From Streptomyces rugosispiralis (GTDB lineage: Bacteria; Actinomycetota; Actinomycetes; Streptomycetales; Streptomycetaceae): a stretch of 38,210 nt of DNA. The stretch covers positions 1 through 38,210 of the forward strand of contig NZ_JANIAA010000062.1 in NCBI RefSeq assembly GCF_024505145.1, in the 5' to 3' direction. Both the position numbers and the translations under genes were made by a program. The notes below the pieces were generated by a model. That model ran no database searches, was not told where the DNA came from, and saw only the letters and a program-made list of their open reading frames with translations. Shown in pieces: positions 8,029 to 14,522 of this stretch; position 1 is the stretch's first letter, and every line of letters starts with the position of its first letter.

Positions 8029-9603
8029 TCAGTCCGTGGCGCCCGCGACCGACTTGCGGTCGCCCGCGTCACCCTGGTCCGGCACCGGCAGCGCGGCACT
8101 CGCAGAACCCGGCCCGTCGTCATCCGAGTTGAGCGAGGCGAGGATGGCATCGCGCTCCGGGGTGTCCTCGGGCTTGATGTAGCCGATGACGATGAAGAGC
8201 ACGAGCGAGACCGCGAGCGGGACGGAGATCTGGTATTCCAGGTTGACGCCGCCGTCGATCGCGTCGTTGATCGGGTAGTTGACGAGGTAGAAGGCGATCA
8301 GCCCCATGGCCCAGCTGACCAGCGCCGCCGTCGGACCCGACTTGCGGAAGGTGGTCAGCATGCCGAGCATCAGCGGAATCGCGATCGGCCCCATGAGTCC
8401 GGCGACCCACTTGATCACCACGGTGATGATGTCCCCGAAGAAGTCCGAGTTGACCTGGGTGGCGATGGCCATCGACAGGGCGAGGAAGAGCAGCGTGGTG
8501 TACCGGGCCGCGATCAGACCGGTGCGGGAGGACCATTCCCGTACCGACTTGAAGACGGCGGGCATGATGTCGCGGGTCACCACCGCCGCGATCGCGTTGG
8601 CGTCCGAGGAGCACATCGCCATGGTGTGCGAGAAGAAGCCGACGATCACCAGGCCCAGCAGACCGTGCGGCAGCAGGTGTTCGGCCATCTCGGCGTACGA
8701 GTCGGCGGGCTTGTCCGTCTTGATGATCAGCGGCGCGACCCACATCGGGAAGAACAGCACCAGCGGCCAGACGAACCACAGCACGGCGGACAGCCGGGCC
8801 GAGCGCTTGGCGGAGTGGGCGCTGTCGGTCGCCATGTAGCGCTGCGCCTGGTTCCACATGCCGCCGTTGTACTCGAAGGTCTTGATGAAGAGGTACGCGA
8901 GCAGGAAGACCAGGGTGTACGGGCCGACGGTCGGCTGGTGGTGGCTGTCGGGGAGGTCGTCCCAGACGGTCCAGAGGGTGCTGAAGCCGTCCAGTTCGTG
9001 GAGTACGGCGATCAGCATCGAGATGCCCGCCACGAACTGGATGACGAACTGGCCGAGTTCGGTGAGCGCGTCGGCCCACAGCCCGCCGACGGTGCAGTAG
9101 ACGGCGGTGACCGCGCCCGTGATCAGGATGCCCTGGTTGAGCGAGACACCGGTGAAGATGGACAACAGGGTGGCGATGGCCGCCCACTTGGCGCCCACGT
9201 CCACGATCTTCAACAGCACCCCGGACCAGGCCAGCGCCTGCTGCGTGGGCAGGTTGTAGCGGTTCTTCAGATATTCGAGCGGCGAGGCCACCTTGAGTTT
9301 GCTGCGCACCCGGTTCAGGCGCGGCGCGAAGAGATTGGCGCCGATCGCGATGCCGATGGCGATGGGGAAGGACCAGGTGACATAGGAGGTGATGCCGTAT
9401 TGGTAGGCGATGGCCGCGTAACCCGTGAACATCACCGCGCTGTAGCCGGACATGTGGTGCGAGATCCCGGACAGCCACCAGGGCATCTTGCCGCCCGCGG
9501 TGAAGAAGTCGCTGACGTTGTCCACACGCTTGTGGGACCAGAGGCCGATGCCGACCATGACACCGAAGTAGCCGATCAGTACAACCCAGTCGAGACTGTT
9601 CAT
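8029..9603 (-). CDS. Sodium:solute symporter (SSS family)
   Basis: A 524-residue integral membrane protein with about 13 hydrophobic helices. It moves a solute into the cell together with Na+ using the LeuT-type fold. The opening MNSLDWVVLIGYFGVMVGIGLW, then DFFTAGGKMPWWLSG, is typical of SSS proteins related to SGLT and sialic acid/sugar/solute carriers; GMWNQAQRYMAT mid-protein is also family-like. The ATG at 9603 is supported by GGAGGGG at a suitable distance. An upstream in-frame extension to 9729 would add a non-hydrophobic leader and is rejected. The C-terminal 40 residues are acidic, cytoplasmic and of low complexity. No catabolic genes adjoin it, so the substrate is unknown. A strong terminator follows. 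Confidence 0.92.
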   Translation of the reverse strand: MNSLDWVVLIGYFGVMVGIGLWSHKRVDNVSDFFTAGGKMPWWLSGISHHMSGYSAVMFTGYAAIAYQYGITSYVTWSFPIAIGIAIGANLFAPRLNRVRSKLKVASPLEYLKNRYNLPTQQALAWSGVLLKIVDVGAKWAAIATLLSIFTGVSLNQGILITGAVTAVYCTVGGLWADALTELGQFVIQFVAGISMLIAVLHELDGFSTLWTVWDDLPDSHHQPTVGPYTLVFLLAYLFIKTFEYNGGMWNQAQRYMATDSAHSAKRSARLSAVLWFVWPLVLFFPMWVAPLIIKTDKPADSYAEMAEHLLPHGLLGLVIVGFFSHTMAMCSSDANAIAAVVTRDIMPAVFKSVREWSSRTGLIAARYTTLLFLALSMAIATQVNSDFFGDIITVVIKWVAGLMGPIAIPLMLGMLTTFRKSGPTAALVSWAMGLIAFYLVNYPINDAIDGGVNLEYQISVPLAVSLVLFIVIGYIKPEDTPERDAILASLNSDDDGPGSASAALPVPDQGDAGDRKSVAGATD

Positions 9604-9699
9604 GTCCCCTCCCAGGGGTCCGCCATATGAACGGGTGCGCACTTCGCCGCGACGTTCGTCATGGACGGTTCCCCCGAGCGGGAGCGGGGTACTTCCGGG

Positions 9700-9729
9700 A
9701 TTGAACCGCTCGTTCGGGCGACCGGTCAA
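9700..9729 (-). promoter_or_regulatory. Candidate promoter of the symporter gene
   Basis: On the minus strand TTGACC (9729-9724) and TTCAAT (9705-9700) are separated by 18 bases, about 100 bp upstream of the symporter ATG. Just upstream, GGTCAC-gaat-GTGAAC (9740-9755) is an imperfect dyad that could bind a regulator. The remainder of 9604-9918 shows no gene; around 9730-9790 it is noticeably AT-richer than its surroundings. Confidence 0.4.
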
Positions 9730-9918
9730 GGGTTCTATAGGTCACGAATGTGAACGCAGATCAGAAAGAAGAACGAATTTACTGTTTCTTGACCTGACGG
9801 GGCGTTGTCGTTCCCATGTCTGGACGCCCACGATGAGCGGGCACTTCGTCAGACGCACGCCCACCGATCGCTGGGTCGTACGGGAGCGGGATCCCGAAAA
9901 GGCCGGACAGGAGTCGCG

Positions 9919-10701
9919 CTAACGCATCAGTTCACCGGCGTTCACCAGCAGCGACTGCCCGGTGATCGACCGGGCCCGGTCGGAGGCCAGGAACGCCGCG
10001 GCCTCCGCCACATCGCCGTCCGTCGCCAGCTCCGGCAGGGCCATCCGGTCGGTGAGCCGGCTCAGCACCTCGGCCTCGCTCACACCCTCGGTCCGCGCGG
10101 TGAAGGTCACATACGCCTGCACCGGCGGCCCCCACATCCAGCCGGGCTGCACGGTGTTGACCCGTATCCGGTGCGGACCCAGCTCACGCGCGAGCGCGTA
10201 CATGGTCGAGGTCAGCGCGCCCTTGGAGGCGGCGTACGCGGTCTGGCGCAGCTCGGTGGGGGCGGCGGACGACGACTGGGTGCCGATCAGCACGACCGAT
10301 CCGCCGTTCCGCTTCAGCGCGGGCAGACAGGCGCGGGTCATCCGGAGCGTCCCGAACAGATTGATGTCCACCACCCGGGCCCAGGAGGCGAAGTCGGCGT
10401 CCTCCAGCCCGCCGAAGTGGCTGTCCAGCGCGGCCACATGGACCACGGCGTCGATCCGGCCGAAGCGGTCGAGGGCGAGCGCGGCCAGTGCCTCGCACTG
10501 CGCCTCGTCCGCGATGTCGGTGGGCCGCCAGACGGTCCGCTCACCGCCCGGATCGACCTCCTCCGCCACCTTCGGCAGCCGCTCCTCGGTCCGCGCCCCC
10601 AGCACCACCCGGGCCCCGTCCCGGACACAGGCGGCCACCACCCTGGCCCCCAGTCCGGGACCGACCCCGGAGACGACGACGGTCTTGCCCTGCAGCGGCA
10701 T
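9919..10701 (-). CDS. SDR-family NAD(P)-dependent oxidoreductase
   Basis: A 260-residue classical short-chain dehydrogenase/reductase. The Rossmann glycine motif is GVGPGLG (12-18), with the structural Asn in INLFG (N114), a serine cluster SSS (143-145), and Y156-x3-K160 (YAASK) of the catalytic site. The C-terminus (SITGQSLLVNAGELM) is a typical SDR end. The ATG at 10701 has GGGAGGGG upstream. The gene is divergent from an EthD-like protein, and both promoters contain the same type of palindrome, so the pair is probably co-regulated. The substrate is unknown; a role in catabolism or detoxification of a carbonyl or alcohol is a guess. Note SGVGPGLG in place of the commoner TGxxxGIG; this variant occurs in the family. 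Confidence 0.93.
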   Translation of the reverse strand: MPLQGKTVVVSGVGPGLGARVVAACVRDGARVVLGARTEERLPKVAEEVDPGGERTVWRPTDIADEAQCEALAALALDRFGRIDAVVHVAALDSHFGGLEDADFASWARVVDINLFGTLRMTRACLPALKRNGGSVVLIGTQSSSAAPTELRQTAYAASKGALTSTMYALARELGPHRIRVNTVQPGWMWGPPVQAYVTFTARTEGVSEAEVLSRLTDRMALPELATDGDVAEAAAFLASDRARSITGQSLLVNAGELMR

Positions 10702-10719
10702 GGTGGAACCCCTCCCGTG

Positions 10720-10736
10720 TCTGGCGTCGCGTCAGA
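10720..10736. promoter_or_regulatory. Operator-like palindrome upstream of SDR gene
   Basis: TCTGGCGTCGCGTCAGA is a 7-3-7 dyad with one mismatch, 19 bp upstream of the SDR ATG. Its core matches the palindrome at 10828-10842 at 11 of 13 positions when one strand is reversed. Confidence 0.55.
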
Positions 10737-10827
10737 TTAGGGGCGCGGCCGTGAGATGGCCAGAGCGCCACCGGCCCCGTTTCGCCGTCCGATTCCGCGC
10801 ACTTGATTCGTACGCACCCCTCCCCAA

Positions 10828-10842
10828 CTGACGCCACGTCAG
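10828..10842. promoter_or_regulatory. Operator-like palindrome upstream of EthD-like gene
   Basis: CTGACGCCACGTCAG is a perfect 6-3-6 dyad ending 15 bp before the EthD-like start, followed by another half-site (CTGACGG, 10849-10855). The size and symmetry fit a TetR-type operator. The only TetR gene in the window is 22 kb away. Confidence 0.55.
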
Positions 10843-10857
10843 CTACACCTGACGGAC

Positions 10858-11685
10858 ATGACGAGCGACGCGTACGCGGAACTGGCCTCCGTCGGCCCGT
10901 ACGGGGTGCGCCCTGGCCATGCCCTGATCACCCTGGTCGAGCCGCATCCGGGTCATGAGTACGCCTACAACCGCTGGTACGAGGACGACCACTTCATCGC
11001 GGGTGCGATGGCCATGCCGTGGATCTACGCGGGCCGCCGCTGGGTCGCCACCCGTGAGCTGCAACTGCTGCGCTACCCCGAGGGGTCGGCGATCGCCCGG
11101 CCGGTGACCGCCGGCTGCTACCTCTCCGTCTACTGGCTCACCGAGGGGCGCTACGCGGACCATATGCGGTGGACGGTCGGCATCAACAAGCGGCTGCTCC
11201 GGGACGGGCGGGTCTACCAGGACCGTACGCACGTCTTCACGGCCTTCCAGGACCACGAGGCCACTGTCTACCGGGACGGGGCGGCCGGGCCGCGCGATCA
11301 CCACGCGCTGGACCACCCCTACGCCGGGCTGGCGCTGGAGGTGATCGAGAGCGAGGGCCCGGAGCAGCGGGAGGAGCTGCTCGCATGGCTCCGATCCAGA
11401 CATCTGCCGCGCCGGCTCGCGGGCTCACCCGCCGCGATGGTGACGGTCTTCCGGCCGACCCCGCTGCCCTCGGACCGGATGTCGTATGTGAAGCAGGTCG
11501 AGGGGGTCGACACCAGGCTGACCCTGCTCTGGTTCCTGGAGTCCGATCCCCGGGAATGCTGGGACCCCGGTTTCACCGGTCTGGACGGTGAAGTGGCCGC
11601 TGCCGGTCTCGGCCGGGTGGAATTCATGGCGCCGTTCATTCCGACGATTCCCGGTACGGACCAATACGTGGCGGAACTCCGCTGA
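10858..11685 (+). CDS. EthD-like/dimeric alpha-beta barrel protein of unknown function
   Basis: A 275-residue soluble protein. Its N-terminal third contains HEYAYNRWYEDDHF (33-46), which resembles the N-x-W-Y-x-x-E-H signature of EthD and related ferredoxin-like dimeric alpha/beta-barrel proteins. The second half (KQVEGVDTRLTLLWFLES) could be a second, divergent barrel repeat. No signal peptide or membrane segment is present. The start at 10858 has only a weak Shine-Dalgarno-like CTGACGG that overlaps an operator half-site. It is divergent from the SDR gene and shares its operator type, which suggests joint action on the same compound. A specific enzyme activity cannot be assigned. A hairpin terminator follows. 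Confidence 0.75.
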   Translation: MTSDAYAELASVGPYGVRPGHALITLVEPHPGHEYAYNRWYEDDHFIAGAMAMPWIYAGRRWVATRELQLLRYPEGSAIARPVTAGCYLSVYWLTEGRYADHMRWTVGINKRLLRDGRVYQDRTHVFTAFQDHEATVYRDGAAGPRDHHALDHPYAGLALEVIESEGPEQREELLAWLRSRHLPRRLAGSPAAMVTVFRPTPLPSDRMSYVKQVEGVDTRLTLLWFLESDPRECWDPGFTGLDGEVAAAGLGRVEFMAPFIPTIPGTDQYVAELR

Positions 11686-11733
11686 AGCGGCGGTACGGGA
11701 AAGCGGCGGTGCGGAAAGCGCCGGAAACGGCAA

Positions 11734-11773
11734 GAGCCCTCTCGGCAGGGACGGCGACCGGTCGAGAGGGCTC
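11734..11773. terminator. Bidirectional terminator hairpin
   Basis: The perfect 11-bp inverted repeat GAGCCCTCTCG (11734-11744) and CGAGAGGGCTC (11763-11773), with an 18-base loop, lies between the convergent EthD-like and DUF397 genes. Confidence 0.8.
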
Positions 11774-11833
11774 GGGTGCGGGCTTGGCGCTCCGCGCCGC
11801 CGACCGCGCTGCCGCGGCCGGGTGGTGCGGAGA

Positions 11834-12043
11834 TCAGGCGAGGTCGAAGGCGCCTCGGCTGACGTCGGACACAAAGGCCGACCACGATGCGGGGGCGAAA
11901 CTGAGCGTCGGTCCGTGGGGGTCCTTGGAGTCGCGCACGGCGATCTCGCTGATGACCGGGGAGGAGATTTCCACGCAAGCGCCGTTTCCGGCCGAGTACG
12001 AGGATTTCACCCACATGCTCGTCTTTCCCTGCTGAATGGACAC
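11834..12043 (-). CDS. DUF397 protein (partner of XRE regulator)
   Basis: A 69-residue protein with the DUF397 signature: WVKSSYSAGNGACVEI, then VRDSKDPHGPTLSFAPASWSAFV. These small proteins are almost always encoded beside an XRE regulator with a DUF5753-type domain, and several such pairs affect antibiotic production or sporulation in Streptomyces (for example Scr1/Scr2, WhiJ, BldB-linked sets). The GTG start at 12043 follows CGGAG at a good distance; the ATG of MWVKSS is an alternative start, and the upstream ATG at 12115 only adds unlikely residues. It lies downstream of, and in the same direction as, the XRE gene, with a hairpin in the 193-bp gap. By family and neighbourhood it is a probable Scr2 orthologue. 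Confidence 0.9.
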   Translation of the reverse strand: MSIQQGKTSMWVKSSYSAGNGACVEISSPVISEIAVRDSKDPHGPTLSFAPASWSAFVSDVSRGAFDLA

Positions 12044-12181
12044 TATTGCTCCGATGCATTGTGTAGATGAGACGCACCCCCGATTGGAGGCGTCACCGAC
12101 GTTACTCGGCAACATCGTCCGGAAAGCGGGCCATTCACTCGACCGGATGGCATATTCCCGTGGCCCCTTCCGCGGCGAGGC

Positions 12182-12200
12182 GCGGAGGTGTAGCCTCCGC
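12182..12200. terminator. Hairpin between XRE and DUF397 genes
   Basis: GCGGAGG (12182-12188), a TGTAG loop and CCTCCGC (12194-12200) form a perfect 7-bp stem 37 bp past the XRE stop codon. It could end or attenuate the XRE transcript before DUF397. Confidence 0.6.
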
Positions 12201-12236
12201 CCTTCGCCGTTTGCGCCGGAGCGTTTCCGTCCGCAC

Positions 12237-13130
12237 TCAGCCCGCCGGGGCCGTCTCGCTCTCCTCCCGGTGCCGGCGGGCGTGCTCCTGGGCCATCTCG
12301 GTGATGAACTGGCGGCTCTGATCCGCGTTCAGCGCCTGGGCCCGCAGATGCTCGTACATCATGCTGTAGCTCTGCACATCGCTGAGCTTCTCCAGATACA
12401 GGTCGCTGGTGACGCCCTCGAGATAGACGACGCTGGTGTCCGACTCGTCCGAGAACTCCAGGATGGTGAACTGCCCGCTCATCCCCGGATGCGACCCCAT
12501 GTCGAAGGGCAGCGCCTGCACCGTCACATGGGGTTCGTGGCTCATCCGGACCAGATAGTCCAGCTGATCGCTCATGATCTTGGAATTGCCGACCACCCGG
12601 CGCATCGCCGCCTCGTCCACGACCGCCCACAGCCGCAGCGGGGCCAGCGGATCGGTGATCCGTTCCTGGCGCCTGAGCCGGACCTGGACCCGCTGGGCGA
12701 TCTGGTCCTGCGGGGCCTCCGGCAGGGCGCCGCTGATCACGGCCTCCGCGTATTCCGGCGTCTGCAAGAGGCCGGGCAGCACCTGGGGTTCGTAGACCCG
12801 CAGCGACGCCGCGTCCGTCTCGAAGCCGATGTAGACGCTGTACGGCACATCACCGAAGGCGTTCCACCACCCTTGCTGGCGCGACTCCTTCGCCATTTGC
12901 ATCAGGGAATCGACCAGCGCCTTGTCCTCCACCTTGTAGGTGCGGCACAGGTCGCGCACATCGCGCTGGCTGATGCTGCGGCGCCCGTTCTCCAGCCGGC
13001 TGATCTTCGACTGGGAGACCATCAGCTCCTCCGCCACCTCCTCCGCCGTCATGCCCTTCTCCTGGCGGAGCCTGCGCAGTTCCTGGCCCAACCGGCGTCG
13101 CCGGACAGTGGGGCCGACGTTCGATGTCAC
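12237..13130 (-). CDS. XRE-family regulator with DUF5753 domain (Scr1-like)
   Basis: A 297-residue transcriptional regulator. Residues 14-55 form a helix-turn-helix (LGQELRRLRQEKGMTAEEVA then SQSKISRLENGRRSIS). From about residue 85 the DUF5753 sensor-like domain follows (YIGFETDAASLRVYEPQVLPGLLQT with LRLWAVVDEAAMRR and SMSYEHLRA-like ends). GTG at 13130 is chosen because GGAGGT lies nine bases upstream; the longer frame from 13283 is arginine/alanine noise. It is followed by DUF397, the classic pair. A 13-bp perfect palindrome (13167-13179) in its promoter suggests autoregulation. By gene order next to the D,D-carboxypeptidase and GOLPH3-like genes it is probably the Scr1 orthologue, whose overexpression is reported to raise antibiotic production; orthology here is my inference. 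Confidence 0.92.
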   Translation of the reverse strand: MTSNVGPTVRRRRLGQELRRLRQEKGMTAEEVAEELMVSQSKISRLENGRRSISQRDVRDLCRTYKVEDKALVDSLMQMAKESRQQGWWNAFGDVPYSVYIGFETDAASLRVYEPQVLPGLLQTPEYAEAVISGALPEAPQDQIAQRVQVRLRRQERITDPLAPLRLWAVVDEAAMRRVVGNSKIMSDQLDYLVRMSHEPHVTVQALPFDMGSHPGMSGQFTILEFSDESDTSVVYLEGVTSDLYLEKLSDVQSYSMMYEHLRAQALNADQSRQFITEMAQEHARRHREESETAPAG

Positions 13131-13166
13131 GGGACGTGCACCTCCGGCTTCGTACTGCTGATTTAT

Positions 13167-13179
13167 GCTGCTCAGCAGC
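13167..13179. promoter_or_regulatory. Palindrome in XRE promoter (likely autoregulatory operator)
   Basis: GCTGCTCAGCAGC is a perfect palindrome around one central base. It directly abuts a minus-strand CATAAAT sequence that could be the -10 box of the XRE gene, with the ATG-proximal GGAGGT 20-30 bp further on. The remainder of 13131-13511 contains no gene I can support. Confidence 0.5.
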
Positions 13180-13497
13180 CTGCCACTACCGGACGGGGCC
13201 GCGCTGGGAAATGGCCGCACAAGGGCGGCCGCACAACGGTGGGCGAACGCGCACGCGGGGCGGTGGGACGGCCGGTCGTCCAAATCGGCCGTTCCACCAC
13301 CCCGCGCGCTTCAGCGGCTCCCGAACCGGGTCAGTGGGGACTGCGGTGCGGTCGGTGGAGCGTCAGTGGTGCTCGGTGCTGCTCGGAGCCGGACGGTGGG
13401 CCTTCGCCCCGGACGGTGCCGGGAGCGGTGTCCGCCGCCCCGCTGACGGGCTGCTGGTGCGTTCGACGGGCTGGGTGGTGCGTGATGGTGCGATGGC

Positions 13498-13510
13498 GCC
13501 CCGAAGGGGC
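13498..13510. terminator. Short GC hairpin after GOLPH3-like gene
   Basis: GCCCC-GAA-GGGGC immediately follows the minus-strand stop codon at 13512. The stem is only five pairs but all G-C; it may serve as the gene's terminator. Confidence 0.45.
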
Positions 13511-13511
13511 C

Positions 13512-14267
13512 TCAGCGCGCTCCGACGCGGGCCATGCTCCCGCGACGGGACGGCTGGGCCGGAACGCCGGCCGCCGGCTCCGCCGCGGCGCGCGTCCCCG
13601 CCTGTCGGCCCGGACCCGCGGCCGGTGCGCGCCGTGGCTGCGCCGCGACACCGTTCTGCACGTCCATCACGGCGTGCGCCACGAGACCGCCCATCGGGTC
13701 GTGCCGGATCAGATCCCGGAGCCTGGAGCGCGAGGAACGCCCCTCGTTCCCGGGATACAAGTGCTTGCCGAGCCCGACCGCGTGGGCCAGGGCGGCGAGC
13801 GCGGCGGTCCGCGGGTCCGGCGGTACGCCGGTGCGGATCGCGCTGTCCAGCCGGGCCCTGATCTCCCGGCTGATCGCCGTGTCCGTCGCCTGGTAGCGCG
13901 TCGTCGGCAGTACGCCACACATCTGGCCCGCGACGGCATGCACCATGCCGCAGCGCTCCAGGTGCGTGAGGTACGTCTGGCGCAGCCCCAGCCGGGGCCC
14001 GCCGATCCAGTGGACCGCGCGCACCGGGCTGCCGCGTCGGCGCAGCAGCTCCAGTGCGGAGTCCAGAGTTGGATCTCCGGTCGGCCGTGGCAGCACCACG
14101 GCGATACGATCCCCGTCAGGGGCTATCCGTCCGGCCAGGGCCAGCTCTACTAGCTGCGCCCCGGCAAGACCGAGGTCAAGCGACTGCGGCTGCGCCGTGG
14201 TACCCGTGGTCGGGTCCAAAGCGAGCAGCAGAAGCTCCTCCGGAATTGTTCTGCGGCTCCTGCCCAT
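13512..14267 (-). CDS. GOLPH3/VPS74 (GPP34) family protein
   Basis: A 251-residue member of the GPP34 family, widespread in actinomycetes and related to eukaryotic GOLPH3, a phosphatidylinositol-4-phosphate binding Golgi protein. Visible signatures are RTIPEELLLLALDPTTG at the start, LDLGLAGAQLVELALAGRI, and PTGDPTLDSALELL. Bacterial copies are soluble or peripheral membrane proteins of unknown role. The last 40 residues are Ala/Pro/Gly/Arg rich and probably disordered. The ATG at 14267 follows GGGGAGG at a suitable distance. It lies between the XRE regulator and the D,D-carboxypeptidase, and is divergent from the latter across 255 bp. Confidence 0.88.
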   Translation of the reverse strand: MGRSRRTIPEELLLLALDPTTGTTAQPQSLDLGLAGAQLVELALAGRIAPDGDRIAVVLPRPTGDPTLDSALELLRRRGSPVRAVHWIGGPRLGLRQTYLTHLERCGMVHAVAGQMCGVLPTTRYQATDTAISREIRARLDSAIRTGVPPDPRTAALAALAHAVGLGKHLYPGNEGRSSRSRLRDLIRHDPMGGLVAHAVMDVQNGVAAQPRRAPAAGPGRQAGTRAAAEPAAGVPAQPSRRGSMARVGAR

Positions 14268-14346
14268 CCATGCCTCCCCGCGTGGATGAATGACAGGGTG
14301 ACCCCTCTCACATTGGTCTGTCGAGAGTGCCTGGGGGGTTTGGGTG

Positions 14347-14376
14347 GGAACCAGTAGGTATGTCGTTCTCGTCTAG
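14347..14376 (+). promoter_or_regulatory. Candidate SigE-type (ECF) promoter of D,D-carboxypeptidase gene
   Basis: GGAAC (14347-14351) and CGTCTAG (14370-14376) resemble the -35 and -10 elements of the Streptomyces cell-envelope stress sigma factor SigE. The spacer is 18 bases, slightly longer than the usual 16-17, which lowers confidence. It lies about 150 bp upstream of a cell-wall gene, which fits that regulon. Confidence 0.35.
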
Positions 14377-14522
14377 CAGGTGGGCGGGCACCTGAAGACG
14401 CTCTCCGGCTGTGGCGATGCGCGATCGCGTGCCGGACACACAGGACACTGGTAGAGGTTGGGCTGCGGGACGTGACGCCATGGGGCGTGGGGCGTCCCGC
14501 GACACATATCGAGGAGGCATCG

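Noticed and set aside
9746..9763. CRP-like site (TGTGA with downstream TCA) upstream of the symporter
   Set aside because: The spacing between half-sites does not match the CRP consensus and the match is short; the adjacent dyad at 9740-9755 is at least as likely.
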